From Tachypleus tridentatus (lineage: Eukaryota > Arthropoda > Merostomata > Xiphosura > Limulidae): a stretch of DNA of 64,000 nucleotides. Shown here in pieces: positions 20,901 to 29,545 of the stretch. Where the stretch lies: positions 2,852,001-2,916,000 of the forward strand of contig NC_134825.1 of the NCBI RefSeq assembly GCF_004210375.1, given 5' to 3'. Below the pieces are notes generated by a model. The model did no database searches, was not told where the DNA came from, and worked only from the letters and a program-made list of their open reading frames with translations. How positions within the stretch are numbered: the stretch's first letter is position 1; every line of letters starts with the position of its first letter. Made by a program: the position numbers and the translations under genes.

Positions 20901-23649
20901 TCGAATATGCGGCAACTACAAACTGCCCTCAAACATGTACTGAGGTGGACTATGGCGAACGGCTTTAATTTTTCTCTCTCTAAAATCGTTTGCATGCACT
21001 TTTGCCGCCAACGGGGTATTCACCCTGATCCTGAACTTCATATCGGTGAAGTTTCACTGCCAGTGGTCCCTGAGACCAAGTTCTTGGGGCTTATCTTTGA
21101 CTGTAAGCTGACCTTTATACCACACTTAAAGCAGCTACGGGTCAACTGCGCAAGAGCACTGAAAATTCTCCGTGTCCTCTCTACTGCCAGTTGGGGAGCA
21201 GATCGATGTTCTATGTTAAAGGTATATCGTGCTCTTATTCGATCAAAACTCGACTCTACCAGACCCTCGGCCTTTAAGATGCTAGACCCCATTCATCACC
21301 AAGGACTTTGACTCTGCACTGGGGCTTTCTGCACTTCTCCAGTTCAAAGCTTATACGTTGAATCTCATGGACCTTTTCTGCACCTTCGATGTTTGCAAAT
21401 GTCTTTACTATATTCTTTGAAACTTCGCACTTTACCAAAGCATCCCACCTGGGGATGTGTTTTTCTTCCTCAGTGGGCCGTACTTTTTCAGAACAAACGA
21501 TCTGCCATTGCTCCTTTTGGCCTTCGCATCCAGGCGCAATTGGATGAATTTGGTCTGTCCTTGGATAACATTGCAGAATCCACAGGTCAACCCATCCCAC
21601 CATGGCTTATTACAGCCCCCAAATGTGACCTTTCTTTCAGTCATCTGAAAAAGGCAAATACTCCAGATTGGAAGTACCGTCTTTTATTTAATGAACATTT
21701 TTCAAACAATTATTCCGTCCCAATTTATACAGATGGTTCCAAATCAGATAATTCAGTGGGCTCTGCTATGGTTTGCTGCGGTTCAGTGGTTGCGCGCAGA
21801 ATCTCCTCTACAGCTTCTGTGTTCACTGCTGAACTGTACACCATATCTCTTGCCCTGGATCATATTGAAGCTGAGCAGTACTCCGACTGCACTATTTATA
21901 CTGAATCACTTAGTTCTCTACTGGCCCTGGAATCACTACACGTTGGCTCACACCATGTTCTCGCTAATATTCAAAACCAACTGGCCCATTTCTCATTAAC
22001 ATCTATTTCTATCCAGTTTTTCTGGATACCAGGCCATGTTGGTATTTGCGGGAACGAGCTTGCAGAAATGGCAGCTAAATCTATCTGATCAGGCACTATC
22101 ATCACTGTGCTTATTCCATACATGGACTATGGTCCTGTATTCAGGGCTTGGCTCCGTGCCAGCTGGCAGTCCACTTGGAGTGAGCAACGCGACAACAAGC
22201 TTTTTCAAATCAAACCCTATATTGGGCTTTGGCCGTCTAGCTTCTATAAGGTTTGGAAGGAGGAAGTTGTTTTAACTAGACTACGCATTGGTCACAGGTT
22301 TTTAACTCATCGTTTTCTTTTATCTGGAACTGATGCACCAGTGTGTAGTTTGTGTAACACTCAAATCACTATCAGCCACGTTTTACTGTCTTGCCATCGT
22401 TACAATTCTCAACGACGGCAATATTTTGAACATGTTTTTTCCCAGGGTTTATCTGTAACATTGGACAGTGTTATTGGTGATGGTGACACTGTCCACCTTG
22501 ATAAAGATTTTAGTTTTTTAATGGCCATTAATCTTTTTAATCTCATTTAAGTGTTGGATATTTATTTATATTAAACTTTTATTAATTTACCCTTTGGTAC
22601 TGGCCATAATGACACATAACCCGGAACCAGGACTGGAAAGACCAACTTCAGGTGACTGACGGTGGTTCTGGTACTTACCTGTTAGTCTTCCTGGTGGGTT
22701 ATGATCATTACCATTATGCTACAGAAAGTCCTTTACAACTTCTCTTACTCTGCTTTCTCTCTTAACATTGTAAACTAGGTGTCAACATTGGTTTTATACT
22801 TTTTCTGTTTTTCAATGCTGTTTTGTTTTACCTTCATTTCCTTTTATGTATTTTACTACATTTAATTTCTTTTTAACTTTTTACCGGATGTTTGGCGCAG
22901 ATAGCCTAGCTGCTTTGTGCCATAAAACACTAAATCAATCAATCAATCAATCAACCTAATGATATCCAACTACTATGAACAGACGTTGATATGATCACAT
23001 TTAGAAGTTTACAGCAATGAAGCAGTTCTGGTGTATTTACAAAGATGTTTATTATCAAATTTCTGTAAATAATTTTCCAATTTTTTTATTTTTCAGATTT
23101 TCCTGTCAGCTTGCTATCACCGAGTATGACTACAATAAAGATACACTTGAGGATGGTGTGGACCCAAAGAGGCCTAGCGAATTGAGTCGTGTGCAAAGAA
23201 AGTCATTTGCAGGACAGCAAGGTGACCCTTCACCTCTAAAGCACCAGAGGAGACAGTCCATTGCAACTGACATGTACATTCCAGAAAGGGTAATCAGCAC
23301 TATGAACTTGGGCTTCACAGTAAATATTGAAAACACCATCAAAACATCAAGGAATAAACGAAAAAATGTTATGAATGCCTTTAAGTGTTTTGGTAGTGAT
23401 AGCCGTGAGTTGAATGCTATTGATATTACAAATAAAGCCATAAACTGGGACCTCATTAAATACCAGGGAAGTATTGACCCACAGTATGCTGACGATTTTG
23501 AACACATTTTAGAAACGACTTCAAAACACGAAGCTCTAATGGCTTTCTATTACATGGATGAGAAAATGCGAGTGAAAGTGACAGAGATTTTTAACATTTC
23601 TAATCCTGAGCATAATTCAAAAAATAAAGAAGTAAATCTTGGAACATAA
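8786..23649 (+). CDS. Adipose triglyceride lipase, PNPLA2/brummer family (3' part, six exons)
   Basis: Six exons (8786-8935, 9655-9772, 10219-10413, 11085-11220, 12807-12956, 23097-23649) join in phase into 433 codons plus TAA. The family hydrolyses triacylglycerol at lipid-droplet surfaces using a patatin Ser-Asp dyad. The first exon carries the Asp motif ('YMDGAFSNNLP') and the hallmark 'NTITVSPFSGESDICPQD'. Next come 'NLYRITRILFPAHPEIL' and 'QQGFDDALKFLQRH', a Cys-rich acidic linker, 'GIINWLFCHRPVKLL' with a hydrophobic lipid-droplet-type segment, and a C-terminal tail ending 'MAFYYMDEKMRVKVTEIFNI'. The Asp motif is DGA rather than DGG, which patatins allow. The exon with GxSxG is missing, so the gene is 5' incomplete here. 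The symbol is left blank because orthology among PNPLA paralogues is unverified; PNPLA2/brummer is the best fit. Confidence 0.9.
9120..9500. repeat. Degenerate ~85-bp tandem repeat, ~5 copies (lipase intron)
   Basis: Recurring 'tagtgg(a/g)tattgtata' and 'ctataatta(a/c)' blocks are separated by about 80-90 bp. Copies are strongly diverged, so this is an old array. The rest of this intron holds nothing else recognisable. Confidence 0.6.
9655..9772 (+). CDS. Lipase exon 'NLYRITRILFPAHPEIL'
   Basis: The acceptor is 'gttttctag' and the donor 'gtatgt'. It starts in phase 0 and leaves one base. It encodes 39 residues matching the helix after the catalytic Asp loop in PNPLA2 ('RLxxxLFPPxP', then 'GxxDxLrFLqR'). 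Confidence 0.9.
10011..10218 (+). repeat. Two decayed copies of the 5' edge of the next exon
   Basis: Segments near 10015-10110 and 10111-10195 repeat the junction sequence of the exon at 10219: 'tttgttttt/ag' followed by 'ata(t)aatatcct(a/g)c' and 'gagatgttta'. Spacing is about 93 bp. The copies have lost the AG acceptor and the reading frame. This is a tandem duplication spanning intron end and exon start, of which only the last copy works. Confidence 0.65.
10219..10413 (+). CDS. Lipase exon, Cys-rich and acidic linker
   Basis: The acceptor is 'tgttttag'. It encodes 'MISCMRCLEVQSSFIVAESD', an acidic Ser/Glu stretch, and 'CMDCRYRQQMALLDSVPETV'. No GT donor gives the phase needed by the next exon. 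Ending at 10413 before 'gcaata' does, and produces '...ETVVKAIKNASDEVNKG', which continues the family pattern. Confidence 0.85.
10414..10419 (+). promoter_or_regulatory. Non-canonical GC 5' splice site
   Basis: The exon ends 'gtgaaag' and the intron starts 'gcaata'. GC-AG introns are a known minor class with an AAG|GCAAG-like consensus. The downstream acceptor at 11081-11084 is a normal 'ctaacag'. It was chosen because it alone keeps frame and homology between two well-supported exons. A GT use at 10390 would also keep phase but would delete conserved residues. Confidence 0.65.
11085..11220 (+). CDS. Lipase exon with hydrophobic lipid-droplet-type segment
   Basis: The acceptor is 'ctaacag' and the donor 'gtaagtcata'. 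It encodes 'NKGIINWLFCHRPVKLLSLL' and 'LPYVLPIDITIVIFC', a mostly hydrophobic stretch at the position that in PNPLA2 mediates lipid-droplet association. Confidence 0.9.
11500..11650. repeat. ~40-bp degenerate tandem repeat, 4 copies
   Basis: Units contain 'gtacaatccacactgaaaga' and 'atgacagtact' variants. The rest of the intron 11221-12806 is AT-rich with no gene seen. Confidence 0.7.
12807..12956 (+). CDS. Lipase exon, amphipathic helical segment
   Basis: The acceptor is 'tatatgttacag' and the donor 'gtaagtatgt'. It encodes 'IMNTYVLFHRLWKLVPTLQE' and a Lys/Leu-rich helix to 'KKRCMHSA'. It enters and leaves with two bases of a codon in hand, which fits both neighbours. Reading through the donor meets a stop at once. 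Confidence 0.82.
   Translation, partial: NHEHLCIISQIVETSANFAGRTTNKSEKGFESSKIHYKQTEQEEMYAQC
13010..13330. repeat. ~62-66-bp tandem repeat, 5 copies
   Basis: Repeats of 'gatgacttgtctttagtatt' and 'taatcctgctaagtgtaatc'. It lies in the large last intron of the lipase gene. Confidence 0.85.
13400..13675. repeat. ~62-bp tandem repeat, 4-5 copies
   Basis: Repeats of 'gatgactgtcatttattatg' and 'aatatcct'. The sequence is distantly similar to the preceding array, so the two may share an origin. Confidence 0.85.
13716..14060. repeat. 90-bp tandem repeat, ~4 copies
   Basis: Near-identical units run from 'aggtatgatgccttacattt' to 'gagattgattacagac'. It abuts the previous two arrays, forming about 1 kb of minisatellite. 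Confidence 0.93.
14570..15570 (+). pseudogene. Decayed DDE transposase fragment
   Basis: Broken + frames contain 'GNVNIYNCIIWLETIPN' near 15100 and, at 15427-15567, 'FNLTPSDLWLWRHMRTCLN' followed by a stop at the expected C-terminus. The 'LTPSD..LW..(m/l)' block is typical of the last acidic motif of mariner/IS630-type transposases with the DxxPxDFFLWG signature, although the motif lacks the usual preceding residues. No terminal inverted repeats were found. It is an old fragment inside the lipase intron. Confidence 0.5.
14764..14888. repeat. ~33-bp tandem repeat, 4 copies
   Basis: Units contain 'cacgctagcgtaagaactg' and 'catgttatgt'. The embedded 'acgctagcgt' is a perfect 10-bp palindrome in several copies. 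The array interrupts the transposase fragment. Confidence 0.85.
15727..16075. repeat. 51-bp tandem repeat, 6-7 copies
   Basis: Units carry 'cactactgagatctgtagat' and 'aaaatgttaacaacataatt'. The period is divisible by 3, which leaves two minus-strand frames open over the array (130 and 99 codons). I treat these as artefacts. Confidence 0.93.
16076..16829. other. Intron sequence, nothing recognised
   Basis: AT-rich, with no ORF, no element ends and no repeat that I could identify between the 51-bp array and the LINE 5' region. Confidence 0.5.
17629..18865 (+). pseudogene. LINE ORF1 (gag-like, CCHC knuckles), one stop and one frameshift
   Basis: The start is taken at the ATG in 'ataatgaaaaaacag'; the frame is open upstream to about 17509. 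A central RNA-binding-type domain leads to 'GYLNCMVRPYIPNP' and the first knuckle, 'CFQC', then an in-frame TAG at 18187 where a Gln is usual before 'RFGHS'. A frameshift of the following knuckles moves reading to the frame with 'CNGSHPSYFRSC' and 'WLEEKEVQRLKT', which runs to the TAA at 18863-18865. The C-terminal part is Ser/Pro-rich, as in related gag proteins. It is probably a nucleic-acid-binding chaperone in life. Confidence 0.8.
18868..19700 (+). pseudogene. LINE ORF2, endonuclease domain (broken)
   Basis: ATG at 18868, two bases after the ORF1 stop. It encodes the apurinic-type endonuclease: 'IQWNCRGLCSN' (Asn motif), 'LSLQETFL' (catalytic Glu), 'LLLGDFNGHHPLWGS' (Asp/Asn pair) and 'FNAIDLSVCSP' near the end. 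It stops at 19477-19479, where a frameshift is needed to continue into 'PRWKLDQTDWSTF'. The usual final 'SDH' motif is visible only in another frame ('gcagtgatcatttt'), so the break falls just before it. Confidence 0.85.
19917..21311 (+). pseudogene. LINE ORF2, reverse transcriptase domain
   Basis: A 464-codon open stretch. Visible motifs are 'SFSKPGKDPEIPSNYRPIAL' (motif 0-2), 'CGFRRQHSTTDHL', motif A region 'SIFFQIEKAYDTTW', motif B region 'GVPKGCVLSVTLLSIKINAV' and motif C 'NGLYVDDFHIW', with the YVDD pair intact. Motif A has Gln where the first catalytic Asp is expected, so this copy should be inactive even apart from the frame breaks. It ends at a stop in 'HQGL' before the RNase H frame. 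Confidence 0.9.
21393..22555 (+). pseudogene. LINE ORF2, RNase H and C-terminal zinc-like region
   Basis: The open stretch at 21393-22088 carries 'PIYTDGSKSDNSVGSAMV' (first Asp), 'FTAELYTISLALDHIE' (Glu), 'IYTESLSSLLALES' (where 'TDS' is usual, so the second Asp is Glu here) and 'FFWIPGHVGICGNELAEMAA'. After a break at 22086-22088, the frame at 22107-22550 continues through 'RLRIGHRFLTHRFLLSG' and 'CSLCNTQITISHVLLSCHRY', a CCHC-type motif typical of the LINE C-terminus. Confidence 0.87.
23097..23649 (+). CDS. Lipase last exon (C-terminal tail)
   Basis: The acceptor is a long T-run plus 'tttttcag'. The frame is fixed by two carried-over bases from 12956. It encodes 184 codons to TAA, including Ser/Arg-rich 'KHQRRQSIATDMYIPERVIS' (an RRxS phosphorylation-like site), 'MNLGFTVNIENT' and 'EALMAFYYMDEKMRVKVTEI', the conserved C-terminal block of invertebrate ATGLs. 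The sequence upstream of the acceptor in this frame is intronic. Confidence 0.92.
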
Positions 23650-24195
23650 CATAAATATCACACAAATATGAATCTAACTACACTGGCTATTTAGATATGT
23701 TATTGTTATGCTTGATTTCTTTATGAACTAATATTTACTGATATTTTCTAATTGTAAATACTGAAATCCTTGTGCTTCAGTAAAACATATATTTATATTT
23801 ATCTAAGGTATTTTTCTACATAGCCATTTAATATATTATTATTTTAAATACTGAAAAGGTTTTCAAATTATATCTATATTATTTCATGTAACATGATATA
23901 TCGGTAAGATTTCTATAACAAAATTTTATGTTGTTGGTAAAACAGAACCTGTAAAAGCTCTAAACCTTTCAGTTATTTAAATTGTTTTTCCGGTGTTGTG
24001 AATATCAGTCATTCAGCTTTATACTTAAGTATTTCCTTACTGTTATCAAACTTTATACTTAAGTATTTCCTTACTGTTATCAAACCACACAACTTTTTAC
24101 ACGAATGTTTATTTAACAATGTCTGTAATACGTAGTCGTGAAATACGTGATGTTGAATTTTAGAATCGTTGAATAAAAATGATTAACCTGTAGCA
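23650..24195 (+). other. Probable 3' UTR of the lipase gene
   Basis: AT-rich, no ORF. The first clear AATAAA is at 24172-24177; further ones are near 24223 and 24263. It contains a short direct duplication of 'tatacttaagtatttcctta' near 24022-24083. Confidence 0.6.
24172..24177 (+). terminator. Candidate polyadenylation signal AATAAA
   Basis: The first canonical hexamer after the lipase stop codon, about 520 bp downstream. Confidence 0.55.
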
Positions 24196-24292
24196 GCTGG
24201 TTTTTATTTCATTCACCTAACGTTAATAAAAGCTGTATCCCCATACTTCATTCACCTAGCATTAATAAAAGCTCTGTCTTCGCATCCAGTTA

Positions 24293-24420
24293 CCCCCAGT
24301 GGCATAGCAGTATGTCTGTAAACTCACAGCACTAGAAATCGGGTTTCACTTTTCCTGGTGGTCAGGGCACAGATAGCCTTTTGTGTTGTTTTTTGCCAAG
24401 TTCCAAATAATCAATCAACC
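24293..24420 (+). mobile_element. SINE, second tRNA-derived family
   Basis: Starts 'cccccagtggcatagcagta', followed by an A-box-like and a 'gggtttcact' B-box-like region and 'gcacagatagcctttt', and ends in an AATCAATC-type tail. It is preceded by a twofold 'attcacctaacgttaataaa' duplication at about 24210-24280. Confidence 0.7.
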
Positions 24421-25328
24421 AAATATAGTACATTAAATCGAATCAAATTTTGAATTAGTTATAAAGAACCACATTCTAGATTTATCTTAATATTTTCCCA
24501 TTTTTATTTAAACGAAAAGTTAAGATGATTTCACTGACACTCATTATCTTTCAATCTTTATATAAAACCAAGTGTTAAAATGGAATCTACTGACGATAAA
24601 TATTTTCTAATACTTAAGAAAATCAACTGTTAAAAGTCAGATATGCCACACAGGCGTTTTTGGAACGAAAGTGGCTTGCTGATGTGCCCCCACAGTGGCA
24701 CAGCGGTATGTCTGAGGATTTACGCTATTAAAAACTGGGTTTTCGCTTTTTTAGTTTGGAATAGGTTGCTTAGATTCTAAATATGAAATCATATTCGAAA
24801 GTTTCATGATTGGAAGCTCAAAGGGCAAGAGAATGTGGAAACTTTGGGAAGGTGAATACGTTTGTAATGTTGATTTCTTTTACATTAGTTGGCATCATTT
24901 ATACTGAAAGTTTACAGCAAGTGTTGAAATTTGCAGAAATGTTAAAAGAAGATATAAAGTAATGCATTGATACTGCACAGACTAGTTTGAATACTTTTCA
25001 TCAGATAATTTGAAAATACCTTGCTGAAGATAAGTCAACTCTACAACATCTGTTGTTACAATGGGAAAAAAAAACACAATATGACTTTTGACTAAACTTC
25101 AACGTTCATTCAAGATACAACACGGGCACAAAGTTAAAAATAAAACAAGCTAAACATGATAATTAATTGGAAGAAGATCGATCATAAATAGGCCCATCAT
25201 TTAAAGAAGAAAATTAGATGAAAAGGTCAAAAATTAAAAAACATGAAGTATGCAACAGAAAATTATGAGTAAAAAATTATAAAAAAGAACATGATAAAGA
25301 ATATTTTAAAAAGCTTTGTTTGTTTGTG
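24421..25328. other. Intergenic, no gene recognised; truncated SINE at 24689-24757
   Basis: AT-rich. At 24689-24757 the first ~70 bp of the second SINE family recurs ('gcccccacagtggcacagcg'). The rest reads as short broken frames, with weakly coding-like pieces near 24950-25080 that I could not assign. Confidence 0.5.
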
Positions 25329-25604
25329 GCCTGGCATGACCTAGCGCGTTAAGGCGTGCGCTTCGTAGTCTGAGGGTCGCGGGTTCGCCCGAGTCGCGCC
25401 AAAACATGCTCGCCCTCCCAGCCGTGGGGGCATTATAATGTTACGGTCACTCCCACTATTCGTTGGTAAAAGAGTAGCCCAAGAGTTGGCGGTGGGTGGT
25501 GATGACTAGCTGCCTTCCCTCTAGTCTTACACTGCTAAATTAGGGACGGCTAACACAGATAGCACTCGAGTAGCTTTGTGCGAAATTCAAAAACAAACAA
25601 ACAA
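25329..25604 (+). mobile_element. tRNA-derived SINE, major family, + copy
   Basis: A tRNA-like head ('ggcctggcatgacctagcgc', 'gggtcgcgggttcg'), a conserved centre ('gagttggcggtgggtggtga') and a 3' tail 'caaacaaacaaac'. It is nearly full length. Confidence 0.85.
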
Positions 25605-25607
25605 AAC

Positions 25608-25840
25608 TGTGTTAGTCGTCCCTCCTGTAGTAGTGTAAGACTAAATGGAAAGCAGCTAGTCATCACCAACCACCGCAAACCCTTGAGCTACTCTTTTACC
25701 AACAAATAGTAGGATTGACCGTCACATTATGACACCCCCACAGCTGAAAGAGCGGGCGTATTTGGTGCGGCGGGTATTCGAACCCGCGACCCTCAGATTA
25801 CGAGTCGAACGCCTTAACCCACCTGGCCATGCCGGGCCGT
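25608..25840 (-). mobile_element. tRNA-derived SINE, major family, inverted neighbour
   Basis: The same family on the minus strand, tail to tail with the preceding copy. The tRNA head, with a well-preserved B box ('gggttcgaataccc'), ends at 25840. With the + copy it forms an inverted repeat of about 230-bp arms. Confidence 0.85.
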
Positions 25841-25865
25841 TTAAAAAGGATCAAGAGGTAAAGCA

Positions 25866-26725
25866 CACAAGGAATTAAGATATGAGTCAGAAGAAAGAGA
25901 CAAACTATTGAAGGAAGAATTAAGATATGAGTCAGAAGAAAGAGACAAACTATTGAAGGAAGAATTAAGATATGAGTCAGAAGAAAGAGACAAACTATTG
26001 AAGGAAGAATTAAGATATGAGTCAGAAGAAAGAGACAAACTATTGAAGGAAGAATTAAGATATGAGTCAGAAGAAAGAGACAAACTATTGAAGGAAGAAT
26101 TAAGATATGAGTCAGAAGAAAGAGACAAACTACTGAAGGAAGAACTAAGGTATGAGTCAGAAGAAAGAGACAAACTATTGAAGGAAGAATTAAGATATGA
26201 GTCAGAAGAAATAGACAAACTATTGAAGGAAGAATTAAGATATGAGTCAGAAGAAAGAGACAACTATTGAAGGAGGAATTAAGATATGAGTCAGAAGAAA
26301 GAGACAAACTATTGAAGGAAGAATTAAGATATGAGTCAAAAGAAAGAGACAACTATTGAAGGAGGAATTAAGATATGAGTCAGAAGAAAGAGACAAACTA
26401 CTGAAGGAAGAACTAAGGTATGAGTCAGAAGAAAGAGACAAACTATTGAAGGAAGAATTAAGATATGAGTCAGAAGAAATACACAAACTATTGAAGGAAG
26501 AATTAAGATATGAGTCAGAAGAAAGAGACAACTATTGAAGGAGGAATTAAGATATGAGTCAGAAGAAAGAGACAAACTATTGAAGGAAGAATTAAGATAT
26601 GAGTCAAAAGAAAGAGACAACTATTGAAGGAAGAATTAAGATATGAGTCAGAAGAAAGAGACAAACTATTGAAGAAAGAATTAAGATATGAGTCAGAAGA
26701 AAGAGACAAATTATTGCAGAAAAAA
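25866..26725 (+). repeat. 45-bp tandem repeat with a coding-like frame, ~19 copies
   Basis: The + strand unit translates as 'KEELRYESEERDKLL', a 15-residue, highly charged, coiled-coil-like repeat. The longest run is at 25908-26270 (120 codons). Some units have lost one base ('gacaactattg' instead of 'gacaaactattg') and are 44 bp; these recur at regular spacing near 26262, 26350, 26528 and 26618, so a two-to-four-unit block was itself duplicated. After the array the frame runs to a TAA near 26735. It could descend from a coiled-coil gene or element; the origin is unknown. Confidence 0.9.
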
Positions 26726-26961
26726 ATAAGATGAAAATAAACGTGACTGAAGACGAAATAAATGAAAATGTTGGAGATGTACAGAGAAATTACGACAACA
26801 GAAATATTGAGAATCCTTAATAACAAACTGAAGAAGTAAAGTGAAACATGTTTGAAGTAAAAGTGAGCATCATCACAGTAGACATCACTGACTGATTAAA
26901 ACATCTCATAAACGAATTATTAAACACACATATTAAACTAGCTAATCATCTTTATGCATCA

Positions 26962-27062
26962 CATCAAGTGTTTTTCTTATAGCAAAGCCACATCGGGCTA
27001 TCTGCTGAGTCCACCGAGAGGAATCGAAACCTTGAATTGAGCGTTGTAAATCCGTAGACTTA
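26962..27062 (-). mobile_element. Short SINE (same family as 1234-1334), minus strand
   Basis: Contains 'tcttatagcaaagccacatc', 'gggctatctgctgagtccac' and 'gttgtaaatccgtagactta', the reverse complement of the SINE in the 5' LTR near 1234. Confidence 0.75.
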
Positions 27063-27068
27063 CCGCTT

Positions 27069-27141
27069 CGAAGAAGGTCGAAACGTTCTTTGCTCTTCTA
27101 ACAGTGCTTTCTTTACCCATACCAGCCGTTTTTAAATATAT
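27069..27141 (+). mobile_element. Fragment of a Penelope-like element terminus
   Basis: 'gaagaaggtcgaaacgttct' and 'ccagccgtttttaaatatat' match the end region of the Penelope element at 44355-44430. It begins inside the hammerhead-like motif and is fused directly to the SINE at its left. Confidence 0.6.
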
Positions 27142-28730
27142 AAGAAAACACCCTCTACTACAAAAGATATAGAATATGTAAACTTATTTGACCTATTCCT
27201 ATTTTTGCTACTACTGTGTCATCTGTTAATGAACAACATTCCCGGACTGTCTTAGTCATGACACTGCTAAATCAGGGTCTAGAATATAGTTGGTCAACTG
27301 AACATCAGCTAAATAAGAAAACAATATAGTATGATAGGGAAGTACTAGATGAAAGTCATACCAAGCTAACTTGGAATTTATTTCCAGAGTCAGCGTCATA
27401 CCAAATAAAAAATCCTTCTTCTTTCTGCTCATTTGAAAAGTACATTTTTTAAATATGGAATAACTTTCCAGTTCAGGGCAGTAACAGCTATCAGAAATTA
27501 TTAATCATCTTATCCAACAAGTTTATATTGTTGTGCTGAAAGGTGTTAACTAGAACAAAATTCTGAAATAGAGAATACTGAGAATGTTTGAAATGGTTTG
27601 ACCACTGTACTCCTTGTGAAGTGATGTCACGTGAGCAATACACACATACCATATCGGACAAGAATATGAGAATTAAGTTGGATTTTAAAAAAACAACTGT
27701 TTATGGTATCTAGTTTGGGCAGTAATACACACATCGACCATTTCTGAAACAATATTCCACTATGTGACCTCCTTTGAGATGAATTATTATTTTCTATCAG
27801 TATTTTCCTGCAGTTTTTAGCATTATGTTTTTTAATTATACTTGTAATACTTTTTGTTTTGTGTTTTATGTCCATGTTTTGAATCACTAGTTGTCTAGCC
27901 ATCTTTTTCTATTTTTTTAATCTGTCATCAACAGGAGTTGTTTCAAACGTTTTGATCTGACAAACTCTTAACTTCAAGGTACTACCTTGAGTTGTTTATT
28001 TGTAAATTTAGTGAATTCTAGTTACATTTTGAATTGCAGAAATTCATTTAAGCCTATGAGTTAAGATGTCAAAGGAATCATATCCCAAAGATAAATCCTC
28101 GAGTCTAACCAGATCAAAAGAACAACCAAGGGCGAATCAGACTGAAGAAGCAAGAATTATTAAACTTACACGGCACATTTCAGCTAAAATATCCAATCTG
28201 CTATAAATAAACTTAGAAGTTCATTCTTTAAGTAAGCTAATCTAAGAGACATTAGATTACTGATGAGAAAACATGCAGTATAATGACTGACACTTGTTCT
28301 ACAACTATAATAGTTTGATTGTAAAAGATTGGAAGCTGGCTTCAAATATGAGGAAAGAACAGGGAATTGTGCAAAGAGTAAGTAGACATATAATTCCAGG
28401 TGGAGGAAAATTGGAAGTTGCTTTAGAAAAATTCTCTATCCTTCATATTGCATGATGATTTAGTAGTGCAGACTGGAAACTAACTTTATGCAGAGACGTG
28501 GATGCGAGGTTAAGATGGCTTGAAGTAGTTTCTCAGTCTATAGTTAGTAAATTCCTGTGCACTAAATGGCAATTACTATACTAAAGACTGGACTTTTCGT
28601 GACATTTCTGGTACTGTATATTGTAGTGTAATGGGTAGAGTGTTCTAGGTAAGTCCTCCCATAATAGACGGTACAACACTAATGGTAATAAGTGTAGACC
28701 AATAAGATCTTTTTGTCAATTTTATGAGGA
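27142..28730. other. Intergenic, no gene recognised
   Basis: AT-rich. A 46-codon + ORF at 28066-28206 starts 'MSKESYPKDKSSSLTRSKEQ' and is basic, somewhat like the start of some retroelement gag proteins, but there is no other support. Nothing else was seen. Confidence 0.4.
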
Positions 28731-28976
28731 CCCAACACGGCAAGGTGGTTAGGGCATTCGACTCGAAATTCAAGGGTCACGGGTTCGAATCCCCGTCACA
28801 CCAAATATGCTCGCCCTTTCAGCCGTGGTGGCGTTATAATGTGACGGTCAATCCCACTATTCATTGACAAAAGAGCAGCCCAATAGTTGGCGGTGGGTGG
28901 TGATGACTAGCCGTCCATAATTTAGCAGTGTAAGACAAGAGGGAAGGCGGCTAGCCATCACCACCCACTGCCAACT
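28731..28976. mobile_element. Two 3'-truncated SINEs joined tail to tail (fold-back)
   Basis: A + copy from 'cccaacacggcaaggtggtt', with a clean B box ('gggttcgaatcccc'), runs to 'gactagccgtcc' at about 28914. It is followed at once by an inverted partial copy ('taatttagcagtgtaagaca' to 'cactgccaactct'). Confidence 0.75.
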
Positions 28977-29545
28977 CTGTTTTTGAAGCCGTGATTCTTT
29001 ACTGTAACTTGTTGGCAATCAATTATAATGACAAACATCACATAATCAAATTGTTTTAAAATAATATATTCAAAACAAGTTAAATGTGTGTACGAAAATC
29101 TTGTTACGCTATTGGCTATCACAGTTGCATCCAGAGCTTTAAATAATTGTTTCTTTTTCGTCAACATCCATACAGGCGTCTTCAATTACTTTAGAAACCG
29201 CCCGTTAAAGTTAAACTCACACACAGTCTAACTTCACTTTTTTATTTTTACTTTTACTAGCTTGTATGAACTAGGTCGACTCTCTATATACCCTGCTGGC
29301 CAAAATCTTAAGGCCAATGAGCATAAAGAAAAAATATGCATTTTGCGTTGTTAGACTCAACCATTTATTTGAGAAGAGCTTCGAAAGATGAAAGTAAGAA
29401 AAGGGAAAGTAAAAATTAAAAAAATTAGCATTTAATAGGGAAAATGAGAACACTATGAAATTAGCCTAAATACTAGCTGATCAAAAGTTTAAGACCATAC
29501 CAAAGAGAAGTCCTAAACAGGGTAGGAAATGCCTAACAAGAGGTC

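Larger units (their letters stand above)
16830..22955 (+). mobile_element. Nearly full-length I-superfamily LINE with RNase H
   Basis: Higher GC than the surroundings. The order is a 5' UTR-like region, ORF1 (gag with zinc knuckles), ORF2 (AP-type endonuclease, reverse transcriptase, RNase H, C-terminal Cys/His region), a 3' UTR, and an (AATC)n tail at about 22933-22955. RNase H after RT places it among I-superfamily LINEs that keep this domain, and not in Jockey proper. Only a handful of stops and frameshifts interrupt it, so it is fairly recent. The 5' start is uncertain (between about 16800 and 17370) and no target-site duplication was resolved. It lies in the last intron of the lipase gene in the same orientation. 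Confidence 0.85.

Noticed and set aside
25345..25415. Possible tRNA gene
   Set aside because: A- and B-box-like sequences are present, but they belong to the SINE head. No clean cloverleaf with an anticodon arm, and the same sequence recurs with the SINE body in several places.
25798..26826. Minus-strand ORFs rich in 'LLTHILILPSIVCLF' over the 45-bp array
   Set aside because: Antisense shadows of the + strand 'KEELRYESEERDKLL' repeat; several frames are open simultaneously.
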